A stretch of 64,000 nt of DNA from Bacillota bacterium (GTDB taxonomy: Bacteria > Bacillota > Bacilli > Paenibacillales > NBRC-103111), in the NCBI GenBank assembly GCA_023388055.1, contig JAEWGW010000025.1:703278-767277 (forward strand), written 5' to 3'. The notes under the pieces are model-generated. The model had not been told where the DNA came from. It ran no database searches and saw only the letters and a list, made by a program, of their open reading frames with translations. Both the position numbers and the translations under genes were made by a program. Positions 15,221 through 23,537 of the stretch are shown here, piece by piece. Positions within the stretch are counted from its first letter, which is position 1. The number at the start of each line of letters is the position of its first letter.

Positions 15221-17617
15221 TCAGGGTCCTGAGCTCAGACTGCTGATTCTATAGCCATCGCCGCTTTTTTCGAGGGAGACGTAGAGTGTGCGGTGCCTTA
15301 GCCAGCCTTCGTCATCCATTTCTCCACCGCCGGTGACCACGAACCGATCCGTTGCCGCCAGGGTATCATATGTGACCATAAAATAGATATGGCTGTCATT
15401 CTTCAAAACCTGTATATCCGGTCGGATTTGAAAATCCTTGATCCGTTGTTCGGGCAGCACAGAGGCAAGGGTCTCATTTTCCAAATATGCCGTGAACAGC
15501 TCCCGGACTATGGGCTTTAACTGCGTTTGTTCTTCCTCAGTCACATGCTCCAGACCGGTCTCCGAACCGCCGGTTCCGTCCAGCAGCACCTGCTCCAGAC
15601 GCTTCGTATCCTTGCCCAGCTCGGACAGGTCGCCATAGCGGGCAAAATCCGTTCTGTGGAAGGTATAGGAGACGGGATACGCCTCCTGGTCCAGCACATT
15701 CCCGGACATATCCGGCCGGAAGGCGAAGGTAACCTGGCCCAGATTGTCGATCATGCTGAATAGCACCAGGGCATTGCTGCGCATGACTTTGCCGAACCTG
15801 GTTGCCGGGTCATCCAGGGGAATGCCATGGTTGCCTGCGGGACCGCTTGATGCGGGATGAGCCGCTTCGTAATACAGAGTCAGTCCGTATGGCTGCGCCG
15901 TTGTCTGCAGGGCCATAAACCGCTGCATGAAATTCCGGTGGGGAACAGGCAATCTGCCGGAAATCTGGGAAACCCGGCTGTTGTTACCCACATAAGGCGT
16001 CCGGTAGGCTGTTATGCCCTCCAGCGGATACAAGGAGCGGATACCCTCAAGGCCAGGATCGGAGATGTATTCGCTGATCACCCAGACCAGCCGGTCATCG
16101 TTAGATGAGTAAACAAAGCTTACAGCGATGCCGTTCTCCTTATCCTCGTAACGGGCGGATTTAAGCTGCTGCCCCCGGTCATACCAAGACCTGGGGGATT
16201 CGCCCAGCACATCCGCCACCTGGGACATGCTGGTCACAAACCGCCCGGTGCCTATTTCTGCCTTTTCCATCGTAAAGTAAGGCATGGTAAACCCATTTTC
16301 ATATACATCGCCGTGAATACCGGTGATCCGGCCGTCCCCTCTGATTTTGAGCATAATCTGCTGGGCTACGTATTGGTATTTTTCACCCAAGCTTTGTTTT
16401 GTGGCCTCATCCGCTTCAAAAAATTGGGATGTGTCGATATCTGTGAAACGCTCGCCCAACTGCACATTGTGAATGCTGAACTGGGCGAAGCCGTACTGGT
16501 AACGGTTTACCTCCGGCTGCTGCAGGTAACCCATAAAGAAAGCGGCAGCAGCGGCGGCGGCCAAAAGCAGCACGCCCAGCCTTGCGGAGTTCTTCCGCGC
16601 ACCGGATTTCATAATGGAGACCAGACGCTCCTTCAGGTCACGCCCCTCCCGGGTCATCGCGCCAAGCATGGCGGAGTGCCGGCCGGCGGGTGAGGCTGCA
16701 AGGGCGATCAGGGTTTCGCCGTAGCCTTGTTTGTCAGTCGCACTCATGCGGCGGACCACGGTTTCGTCACAGGCAAGCTCACAGAGGCGGTCCATATGGC
16801 GGGCGGCCCCATATACTGCCGGGTTGAACCAATGCAGGCATACGGCAAGCTGCACCAGCCATTTGACCGGCAGATCCTGCCGGCGGAAGTGGGTCAGCTC
16901 ATGCAGGAACATGTACCGCAGCTCCCGGCTGTCCAAATCCCCTTCCGGGAGCAGGACCGCCGGACGAAGCAGGCCCATCAGCATGGGTGTCGTCACGAAG
17001 GGGCTCCGGTAAACGGGAATGGCCTGACGGATGCCCAGCTCCTTGCGGCATAGGTTCAGCATCTCTATCACGGCCGGAGCTGTATCAAGCCAGCTGTCCT
17101 GCAGAAGCAGGCGCCTGTAGCGGCGGTAGGCGGCAGCTTTCCAGGCCAGCATCACCGCTGCGCCGGTCAGCCAACAGGCCTGCAGGGTATCCGCGAGCCC
17201 GGACCAGTCCCAAGAGTCCTGTGGGGCTGCTTCACCGGAGCTGGCAGGCACTGCTTCGAGTGCTGGCCTCAGAGGCGTCTTCCCGGACTCTCCGGCGGGA
17301 GTTTGGCTCTGCGCCTCCGCGTCCGGTGCGGGCCCGGGCAGGGTGCCGGCGGCAGGAGACAGGGAAGCAGGCGGATTGACCTTTTGCTCCGTCATCACCG
17401 ACTGCCAGACAGCAGAGGCGCCCTTGGCCAAGGCAGTCATTCCATTCATCTCCGGCGCCGCCGGAAACAGAAACCGGAGGATAACCAGGATCCAGATGCC
17501 ATATTGGTACGAATAGGAGATCCTTCCGCGAAACCAGGGGGTGGCCGCCAGAACGGCTAAAGCCAGAAGGGCTCCGGAGATGGAGAGAGACAGCCAGCCG
17601 GACAAAAGGTTATTCAT
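15221..17617 (-). CDS. BlaR1/MecR1-like M56 metallopeptidase with DUF4825-type sensor
   Basis: 798 residues. The N-terminal half has membrane helices and the M56 protease: H239-ELTH-H243 zinc motif and E280 in ELACDE. A further membrane helix lies at about 345-365. The C-terminal 430 residues should be extracytoplasmic. They are not a penicillin-binding sensor; a stretch near YRTPYVGNNSRVSQISGRLP and NALVLFSMIDNLGQVTF matches what I know of DUF4825. By analogy with BlaR1 it should sense an outside signal and trigger cleavage of the BlaI-type repressor encoded just upstream, whose stop it overlaps by eight bases. The signal is unknown; no beta-lactamase or PBP gene is adjacent. Confidence 0.88.
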   Translation of the reverse strand: MNNLLSGWLSLSISGALLALAVLAATPWFRGRISYSYQYGIWILVILRFLFPAAPEMNGMTALAKGASAVWQSVMTEQKVNPPASLSPAAGTLPGPAPDAEAQSQTPAGESGKTPLRPALEAVPASSGEAAPQDSWDWSGLADTLQACWLTGAAVMLAWKAAAYRRYRRLLLQDSWLDTAPAVIEMLNLCRKELGIRQAIPVYRSPFVTTPMLMGLLRPAVLLPEGDLDSRELRYMFLHELTHFRRQDLPVKWLVQLAVCLHWFNPAVYGAARHMDRLCELACDETVVRRMSATDKQGYGETLIALAASPAGRHSAMLGAMTREGRDLKERLVSIMKSGARKNSARLGVLLLAAAAAAAFFMGYLQQPEVNRYQYGFAQFSIHNVQLGERFTDIDTSQFFEADEATKQSLGEKYQYVAQQIMLKIRGDGRITGIHGDVYENGFTMPYFTMEKAEIGTGRFVTSMSQVADVLGESPRSWYDRGQQLKSARYEDKENGIAVSFVYSSNDDRLVWVISEYISDPGLEGIRSLYPLEGITAYRTPYVGNNSRVSQISGRLPVPHRNFMQRFMALQTTAQPYGLTLYYEAAHPASSGPAGNHGIPLDDPATRFGKVMRSNALVLFSMIDNLGQVTFAFRPDMSGNVLDQEAYPVSYTFHRTDFARYGDLSELGKDTKRLEQVLLDGTGGSETGLEHVTEEEQTQLKPIVRELFTAYLENETLASVLPEQRIKDFQIRPDIQVLKNDSHIYFMVTYDTLAATDRFVVTGGGEMDDEGWLRHRTLYVSLEKSGDGYRISSLSSGP

Positions 17618-17990
17618 CCTGTCCCTCCACCCGGAACAGCTCCTGCAGCTCCCGGATGTCCGTTTCGGTTAAACGCCCCCCCTGATATAGTGCGGCTACC
17701 ATATTTTTGGCGCTGCCCTGATACAGCCGCTTCACCATTTCCTCCGTCTGGGCGGAGGCGTATTCCTGCTCCCCCAGGTTGGCCGAATAATACAGCACCT
17801 CCCGTTTTTCTGCAGAAAGCACCCCTTTTTCCTGCAGGCGCCTAATTAGGGTGAGGACCGTGGATTTTTCCCAGCCCTTGGCGGTTTGCAGCCTGCGGCG
17901 GATTTCCGTGGAGGAAACGGGGGAGCTCTGCTCCCATAGAATATGCATAACCTCCAGCTCGGCGGGTGATATTTTATCGGACAAGGACAT
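17610..17990 (-). CDS. BlaI/MecI/CopY family repressor
   Basis: About 126 residues from the ATG at 17990, which has GGAGG eight bases upstream; an in-frame extension to 18032 would run through the operator. The family signature is clear: ISPAELEVMHILWEQSSPVSSTEIRRRL, then GWEKSTVLTLIRRLQEKGVL (winged helix) and a C-terminal dimer domain. It is translationally coupled to the M56 gene. Two 16-base dyads of the BlaI type lie 24-62 bases upstream, so it is very likely autoregulated and released by M56-dependent cleavage. Confidence 0.92.
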   Translation of the reverse strand: MSLSDKISPAELEVMHILWEQSSPVSSTEIRRRLQTAKGWEKSTVLTLIRRLQEKGVLSAEKREVLYYSANLGEQEYASAQTEEMVKRLYQGSAKNMVAALYQGGRLTETDIRELQELFRVEGQDE

Positions 17991-18013
17991 GATGGCTAAC
18001 CTCCGGTTCGTGG

Positions 18014-18052
18014 GTTTACAACTGTAGACCACCTAAGTTTACACTTGTAAAC
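18014..18052 (-). promoter_or_regulatory. Twin BlaI-type operators
   Basis: GTTTACACTTGTAAAC (18037-18052) is a perfect dyad with a 2-base centre. GTTTACAACTGTAGAC (18014-18029) is the same dyad with one mismatch. Their centres are 23 bases apart, about two helical turns, so two repressor dimers could bind the same face. The layout matches the TACA-nn-TGTA consensus of BlaI/MecI operators. It may also affect the divergent M14 gene at 18205. Confidence 0.88.
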
Positions 18053-18204
18053 CGTATCTGTCAATCCATTTGCTTCAGCCGAAACCACCCCGACTTTGAT
18101 TTCCAGCATCGTAATGCCCCAGGGAGTTTTCCGATTGGGGGAATGTTTTGGGGGGTGTCCCCATATACCTCTAACCAAACAGCATATGGAGAGGGGATGG
18201 TTCC

Positions 18205-19113
18205 ATGGTGACTCGCGCGGTGAATCCGGGGGAGCCGTTTGGGTGGAAAGAGTACGAAGCGGCTGCCGCGAGTCTGTTGGAGCGGTATCCGTTTATTCAG
18301 TATGAGAAAATCGGACGCAGCGTGCTGGACCGGGAGCTGGGGGCGTTCCAGATCGGGCGGGGCTCCCGGGAAATCCATTACAGCGGCGGCATGCATGCCA
18401 ATGAATGGATTACGTCGCTTGTGTTGATGGCTTTTTTGGAGGAGCTGGCGGAGGCGGAGCATCAGAATGGGCAGCTTCGGGGAGTGCAGGTCAGACCGCT
18501 ACTGGATAACGTCAGCTTGTGGATTACGCCCCAGATGAATCCGGACGGAGCGGAGCTGGTGATACGGGGGCTGCCTGCAGAGCAGGCCGTGGCGGAGCGG
18601 CTGCTGGAGTGGAATGGGGGCAGGACCGACTTTCAAAGCTGGAAGGCCAATGCCAACGGCGTTGACCTCAACGACCAATTCCCTGCTCACTGGGAAAAGG
18701 AAAAGGCCCGCCGGGATGCGGCAGGACCGGGGCCGCGGGATTATACCGGGGACGCGCCGCTAACCGAGCCGGAGGCTGCTGCGTTGGCCCGGTTCACAGC
18801 GGCCCACAGCTTCCAGCTTCTGATCGCCCTCCATACCCAAGGACGGGAAATCTATTGGAACTACCGGGATCTGGAGCCGGCGGAATCCATTGTCTGGGCG
18901 GAGCGCTTCCGTAAAGCCAGCGGCTATATTCCCGTGAAGCTGGAGGGCAGCGATGCCGGCTACAAGGACTGGTTTATCCAGGAGTTCGGCAAGCCGGGCT
19001 TTACAGTGGAGGCGGGCTTCGGGGTAAATCCTCTCCCCCTCAGTCTTTTCGCCTCCGTCTACCAGGAGGTGTCGGCGATTATGCTGGAGGGAATGAAGGC
19101 GCGGCAGAAATAG
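18205..19113 (+). CDS. M14 zinc carboxypeptidase, gamma-D-glutamyl-diamino acid endopeptidase type
   Basis: 302 residues, with no signal peptide visible. Zinc ligands are H64 and E67 in HANEW and H210 in ALHTQG; E269 in TVEAGFG is the catalytic glutamate. NPDGAEL and ANGVDLNDQFPAHW are typical of endopeptidase I/YqgT-type enzymes that cut the gamma-D-Glu bond to the diamino acid in wall peptides. With no signal peptide it probably recycles muropeptides in the cytoplasm or is exported by another route. It is divergent from the BlaI-M56 pair, whose operators lie between them. RBS GAGGGGATGG. Confidence 0.88.
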   Translation: MVTRAVNPGEPFGWKEYEAAAASLLERYPFIQYEKIGRSVLDRELGAFQIGRGSREIHYSGGMHANEWITSLVLMAFLEELAEAEHQNGQLRGVQVRPLLDNVSLWITPQMNPDGAELVIRGLPAEQAVAERLLEWNGGRTDFQSWKANANGVDLNDQFPAHWEKEKARRDAAGPGPRDYTGDAPLTEPEAAALARFTAAHSFQLLIALHTQGREIYWNYRDLEPAESIVWAERFRKASGYIPVKLEGSDAGYKDWFIQEFGKPGFTVEAGFGVNPLPLSLFASVYQEVSAIMLEGMKARQK

Positions 19114-19137
19114 GCGCTGGCCCCAAAAGTTAAAAAG

Positions 19138-19177
19138 CTGGGCGGAAAACATCATGTTTTCCATCCGGCCTTTTTTG
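19138..19177 (+). terminator. Terminator of the M14 gene
   Basis: GGAAAACA and TGTTTTCC form a perfect stem around TCA, extended by imperfect GGC/GCC pairs, and TTTTTT follows. Confidence 0.8.
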
Positions 19178-19294
19178 CGTCGAGACGACCTTTCTCCGCC
19201 TCTGGACAGAGATATAAATCCGCCTGCAGCGCGTTGTTGCCTGGGCGAAGGTTTCTTACAATGGGAACATACAGAACTTGTGCCTTCAAAAGGA

Positions 19295-19311
19295 TTTACA
19301 TTCAGTTTACA
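19295..19311 (+). promoter_or_regulatory. TTTACA direct repeat upstream of the acyltransferase operon
   Basis: TTTACA occurs at 19295-19300 and again at 19306-19311, an 11-base period. Direct repeats of this spacing are typical response-regulator sites of the OmpR family. No convincing -10 is at the right distance (TATGAT at 19321 is too close to the second copy and too far from the first). Confidence 0.3.
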
Positions 19312-19359
19312 TGACGTGGATATGATGAACTTATAAATAAGAACGTGGAGATGATGGGA

Positions 19360-20739
19360 ATGAAAACGTATCGCCTTGATAACACGGCGAAGCTCTATCC
19401 TGCGGTGGCGGAGAAGAAAAACCCTTGTGTGTTTCGCCTTTCGGCCGTGTTGACCGAAGGCATTGATCCGGATGCTCTTCAGCAAGCTGCAGATATTACC
19501 ATCAAACGGTTTCCTACGATGGCGGTGAAATTGCGGAAAGGGCTGTTTTGGTGCTCCCTTGCTGAAAATAACAACCCGCTGACCGTGCGCAAAGAATCCG
19601 CTTCGCCCTGTTCACCGATTTTGGGAGTCAAAGAAGACAATGACCATCTGCTCAGAATCCTCTATTATGGACGGCGGATGACCGTGGAATGTTTCCATGC
19701 GCTTACAGACGGAATGGGGGCAATGGAGTTTTTGAAGTCGCTGCTCTACCAATACCTGCTTTTCACCGGAAGGGAGGTTCAGGATGAGGGAATGCTTCTG
19801 CTGCCGCAAAACCCTCCGGAGCCTCAGGAAGAGGAGGACGGGTGTTTACGGTATTATCAAAAGCACGCCAGGAAGTCCAAGCTGGAGGAACGCCAGGCCC
19901 ATGCTATTGCGGGGACGGTTCTGAAGGATAGAAGGACGAAGGTCATTCATGGTGTTGTTCCTGCTGCGCCGCTCCGTGATTACGCCCGCCGGCATGGAAC
20001 CACCATAACGGGATATTTGGCAGCTGTTTTTGCCCAAGCCATTGATTCATCCGGTTCGCAGCAGGGACGAAGCCGTCATCCGGTCCGGATCGTCATACCC
20101 GTGAATCTGCGGGGGATTTTCCCGTCAAAAACACTTAGAAATTTTGTCACGCAAGTGAGCGTAAGTCTCCCGGCAGCCTCTGGTCAAACCATTGACGACA
20201 TGGTGGAATCCGTCACGTCGCAAATGAAAGCTGCTGTAACAGAGGAACATTTATCCGGCAAAATTTCCGCGTATGTCGGGTATGAAAAAATGCTTGCCGG
20301 GCGGATGATTCCGTGGTTGATCAAAAAAACTGCCATCAGCCTTGTATCCAAGCGGGTTTACGGCGCAACAACTGCACTGTTGACCAACCTGGGAGATGTG
20401 AAGCTGCCCAAGTCTATGGAGCAGTACGTGGAGATGATCGAGGTGGTTCCGTCTCCCAAAAAATCGGCTTCCATCAATTGTGGCATCTGTTCTGTCGGGG
20501 GCAAGCTGAATATCGCGTTTGCGGGTAATATTGCGGAACCGGATGTCATCGAACGTTTTTTTGAACTGATTGCCCAGCAAACGGGACTCGAAGCTGCATT
20601 GTACTCCAACGGATGGCTAAAATCCGGTATGCAACCAGCCGGTGAACGAAGCCTCTATCCGCCTTATACAGCAGCATTCGAACAGACCGGGAGAGTCCGG
20701 CCCATTCCGGCCAAGGCTTCGCAGTTCTATCCATTATGA
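19360..20739 (+). CDS. Acyltransferase of the condensation/alcohol-acetyltransferase superfamily
   Basis: 459 residues. The catalytic motif H113-ALT-D117-G118 is the HxxxDG motif of CoA- or carrier-dependent acyltransferases (condensation domains, PapA, alcohol acetyltransferase). IPVNLRGIFPSKTLRNFVTQVSV (about 245-265) corresponds to the second conserved region of the fold. It transfers an acyl group to a hydroxyl; donor and acceptor are unknown. I chose the ATG at 19360 because GTGGAG lies ten bases before it; the in-frame ATGs at 19351 and 19354 are possible. It is the first gene of an operon with a GT4 glycosyltransferase (19 bases later) and a DegV protein, which suggests glycolipid acylation. 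Confidence 0.78.
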   Translation: MKTYRLDNTAKLYPAVAEKKNPCVFRLSAVLTEGIDPDALQQAADITIKRFPTMAVKLRKGLFWCSLAENNNPLTVRKESASPCSPILGVKEDNDHLLRILYYGRRMTVECFHALTDGMGAMEFLKSLLYQYLLFTGREVQDEGMLLLPQNPPEPQEEEDGCLRYYQKHARKSKLEERQAHAIAGTVLKDRRTKVIHGVVPAAPLRDYARRHGTTITGYLAAVFAQAIDSSGSQQGRSRHPVRIVIPVNLRGIFPSKTLRNFVTQVSVSLPAASGQTIDDMVESVTSQMKAAVTEEHLSGKISAYVGYEKMLAGRMIPWLIKKTAISLVSKRVYGATTALLTNLGDVKLPKSMEQYVEMIEVVPSPKKSASINCGICSVGGKLNIAFAGNIAEPDVIERFFELIAQQTGLEAALYSNGWLKSGMQPAGERSLYPPYTAAFEQTGRVRPIPAKASQFYPL

Positions 20740-20758
20740 AGAAAAGGGAGAATCCGCG

Positions 20759-21964
20759 ATGAACATAGGACTCTTTACCGACACCTACTATCCGCAGATC
20801 AATGGAGTGGCAACCTCGGTTAGGATGCTGAAGGAAAACCTGGAGAGGCTGGGGCATACCGTCTATATATTTACCACAACCGACCCGGAAGCGCCGGCGT
20901 TTGAACATCATGTTTACCGGCTGCCCAGTATCCCCTTTGCCGGCGCAAGACGGATCGGATTATTCTACCACCTGGCAACCGCAAGGAAGGTCAGGGCATT
21001 GCAGCTCGATTTGATCCATACTCACACGGAGTTTTCACTTGGGATTTTTGGGCGCAAGCTAGCCCGTGAGCTGGGGATCCCAACCGTCCATACCATGCAT
21101 ACGATTTATGAGCATTACACCCATTACATCGCCAAAACCGGCACTTTGGACCATGCCGCCAAAACCCTCGCCCGGAAAATGAGCCGCCACTTTTGCAATA
21201 CGGCTGATGCGGTGATTGCCCCCTCGGAAAAAGTGGAGGGAATGCTTCGGATGTACGGTGTGGGCAACAGAATCGCCGTGATTCCCACCGGGACAGATCT
21301 GGATAAATTTTCCCCAACAAGGTACAGCAGCACTGAAATCACAGCGGTAAAAGCGGAATATGGGCTTGCGGACACAGACAAGGTGCTGTTGTATATCGGG
21401 AGAATGTCCAAAGAAAAAAACCTCGTCGAAATGCTTCAGGGACTTACGGAATATTTGCCCCGGCATCCCAACGTTACATTCCTCCTCGTCGGTGACGGTC
21501 CTGACAGGAAAAATCTGCAAGCCTTAACCCATACCCTTGGAATAGAGAGCCAGGTCATATTTGCGGGAGAAAAGCCATGGGATCAGATTGGCCTTTATTA
21601 TCAGCTGGGGGATGTGTTTATCAGCGCATCGCAGAGCGAAACCCAGGGATTAACCTTCATCGAAGCTCTTGCTGCAGGGCTGCCCCTGATCGCCAGAGAC
21701 GACCCTTGCCTGGATCATGTGCTTGACGACGGTGTGAACGGCTTTATATTCGCGGATAAGTCCGGTTTCCTCAGCGCCTTGGAGGCGGCTCTGTCCAATG
21801 ATATCCTCTTAGAGAACATGTCCAAGGCAGCCATCCGTTCCGCAGAGCCTTTTTCCGCAGAAACCTTCGCCCGGAGCGTAGAGGGATTTTATAAAGAAAC
21901 GCTCCTGTACAAAGAGGAGGCCCGTTGCTTACACTCCATATGCGATCATCAGCAAACCGTGTAG
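20759..21964 (+). CDS. GT4 glycosyltransferase, diacylglycerol glucosyltransferase-like
   Basis: 401 residues from the ATG at 20759 (AAAAGGGAG upstream). The N-terminus MNIGLFTDTYYPQINGVATSV and HTHTEFSLGIFGRKLA match the group of GT4 enzymes that move sugar from a nucleotide sugar to diacylglycerol. IGRMSKEKN starts the donor-binding domain, and SQSETQGLTFIEALAAGLP has the E-x7-E motif that contacts the sugar nucleotide. I infer a cytoplasmic-face membrane enzyme that makes a glycolipid. It sits between an acyltransferase and a fatty-acid-binding DegV gene. A mannosyltransferase acting on another lipid is an alternative. Confidence 0.8.
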   Translation: MNIGLFTDTYYPQINGVATSVRMLKENLERLGHTVYIFTTTDPEAPAFEHHVYRLPSIPFAGARRIGLFYHLATARKVRALQLDLIHTHTEFSLGIFGRKLARELGIPTVHTMHTIYEHYTHYIAKTGTLDHAAKTLARKMSRHFCNTADAVIAPSEKVEGMLRMYGVGNRIAVIPTGTDLDKFSPTRYSSTEITAVKAEYGLADTDKVLLYIGRMSKEKNLVEMLQGLTEYLPRHPNVTFLLVGDGPDRKNLQALTHTLGIESQVIFAGEKPWDQIGLYYQLGDVFISASQSETQGLTFIEALAAGLPLIARDDPCLDHVLDDGVNGFIFADKSGFLSALEAALSNDILLENMSKAAIRSAEPFSAETFARSVEGFYKETLLYKEEARCLHSICDHQQTV

Positions 21965-21976
21965 AGGTGAAATCAG

Positions 21977-22807
21977 ATGGAAACCAAAATCATTGTGGAT
22001 AGCTGCTGTGATATGACAGATTCGATGAAAAAGGAAATGGGCCTGTCCGTTGTACCCTTAACGTTGATGCTGGGGGAAAGCGAATATCTGGACGATGAAG
22101 CCCTGCAGCTGCCGGAATTTATGAAGGCGATGAAGGCCTGTACGGACAAGGTCGGCTCTGCTTCCCCCTCCCCCTACCGGTATACCTGCGCGATGGAAGA
22201 GAATCAGGAGTCCTTTGTGGTAACCCTGTCCAGCCAGCTGTCCGGGTCCTATTCAAGTGCTGTGCTGGCAAAATCCATGGCGGAAGAAAATGGGGCCAAT
22301 GCCTATATAATTGATTCAAAAAGTGCTTCTGCCGGACAGACGCTGATCACCTTAACGCTTCATAAGCTGCTGGCACAGGGTCTCCCCAAGGAAGAAATCA
22401 TCCACGCCATCCACCACTTTATTGATCATATGAAAACCTACTTTGTTCTGGAGAGGTATGACAATCTCCAAAAGAATGGGCGGCTGAATAAGCTGACAGG
22501 AAAAATAGCCCATATTCTGAACATCAAGCTGATCATGGGAGCGGATGGGAACGGAAATATTGCGCTATTTGATAAACCCCGCGGCACAGCAAGGATGATC
22601 GATAAACTGCTTTCTTTTATTGAAAAGAGCGGGAAAGACACCACCGGTGAAAACATCGTGATTGCCCATTGCAACAATCCCGCCCTTGCCCAAAGGCTTG
22701 CTGACGCCATAAGAGTAAAATTCCGCTTTTCCGATATCCATATTGTGCCAACAGGCGGCGTCAGCTCACTGTATGCCGATGAGAAGGGCATTATCATGGC
22801 GTTTTAA
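21977..22807 (+). CDS. DegV family fatty-acid-binding protein
   Basis: 276 residues. The start TKIIVDSCCDMTDSM and the middle VVTLSSQLSGSYSSAVLAKSMAEE, with VIDS-like YIIDSKSASAGQ, are family hallmarks. DegV/FakB proteins hold a fatty acid and, with FakA kinase, present it for phosphorylation to acyl phosphate. No fakA is nearby. Twelve bases separate it from the glycosyltransferase, so it is in the same operon, and it may supply or scavenge acyl chains for it. RBS TAGAGGTGAAATC. Confidence 0.9.
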   Translation: METKIIVDSCCDMTDSMKKEMGLSVVPLTLMLGESEYLDDEALQLPEFMKAMKACTDKVGSASPSPYRYTCAMEENQESFVVTLSSQLSGSYSSAVLAKSMAEENGANAYIIDSKSASAGQTLITLTLHKLLAQGLPKEEIIHAIHHFIDHMKTYFVLERYDNLQKNGRLNKLTGKIAHILNIKLIMGADGNGNIALFDKPRGTARMIDKLLSFIEKSGKDTTGENIVIAHCNNPALAQRLADAIRVKFRFSDIHIVPTGGVSSLYADEKGIIMAF

Positions 22808-22944
22808 GAAAAACCCACAGAAATAGTTTTTCCATCCATGAGGCTGCCGATGGTCAAAGCAGGATGGGTGAGGGAACTGTGTTTACCGTAACGCTGCCTG
22901 CGTAGTGTAAGTTTCATCTTCACGTGCATATCTGAAGTCAATAC

Positions 22945-22989
22945 GAGGCTGTCCGCCAAGTCCGTTAAGGTGACTTGGCAGACAGCCTC
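22945..22989. terminator. Long hairpin between convergent degV and DUF3054 genes
   Basis: GAGGCTGTC-C-GCCAAGTC pairs with GACTTGGC-A-GACAGCCTC, 17 base pairs with one mismatch. T-tracts on either side are weak, but its position between convergent genes suggests a shared terminator. Confidence 0.65.
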
Positions 22990-23047
22990 TTCTGTGATTG
23001 TTTTCGCTTGCGCCGGTCCGGCTTCTCCTCCATTCATCGGGGAGAGG

Positions 23048-23452
23048 TTATATATTCCGGATCAGCCAGGTATATGCCCAGCGCCACAGCGTCATAAACA
23101 GCAGCACAAAAAAGAAAGCGACCAGCCCGAAAGTCCAGCCTGGAGGTTTGTCCGCAGCCAGCCAACGAAGCAGCAGAGCCGCGGGTACGGCGATTACGGC
23201 GTTCACAACAGTGTAGCCGAAAGCCTGGAGCATGGTGGAATATGCTTTGCTGCGGTAAGCCCCCGTCAACAGCCCTGCCAGAATCCAGGTGATGATAAAG
23301 GGCAGGGTAATCTTCCAAATTTCCGCAAAGCCGGAATCCATCTGGTGCTCCATGGTGCCGAAGAAGGTAAACAAAAGCAGTGCCAGTATATCTCCCACAC
23401 CCAGCAGTAAGGCGCCGAAGATGAAATACTGGTTTTCAAAACGTCTCGTCAT
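23048..23452 (-). CDS. DUF3054 family membrane protein
   Basis: 134 residues with four predicted membrane helices. GDILALLLFTFFGTMEHQMD near the N-terminus and ITLPFIITWILAGLLTGAY in the middle fit DUF3054 as I know it (Asp in the first helix, then FxxxGxxxH, then PFxxxWxxAG). No function is known. It stands alone, convergent with the degV gene, and its upstream neighbour is cssS on the same strand. Confidence 0.65.
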   Translation of the reverse strand: MTRRFENQYFIFGALLLGVGDILALLLFTFFGTMEHQMDSGFAEIWKITLPFIITWILAGLLTGAYRSKAYSTMLQAFGYTVVNAVIAVPAALLLRWLAADKPPGWTFGLVAFFFVLLFMTLWRWAYTWLIRNI

Positions 23453-23537
23453 GGTTCTCTGTCTCCTACGCGTTATTACAACTCACTTCGAACCATTATA
23501 CCATAAATTGCGCCGCGTCCAATACCATCAACCGGAT

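Noticed and set aside
15221..17990. Beta-lactam resistance operon (blaR1-blaI-blaZ or mecR1-mecI)
   Set aside because: No beta-lactamase or PBP gene is nearby, and the outer domain of the M56 protein lacks the STxK/KTG-type penicillin-binding sensor.
20546..20911. A 121-codon minus-strand frame across the acyltransferase/glycosyltransferase junction
   Set aside because: Antisense to two genes with clear motifs, no ribosome site.
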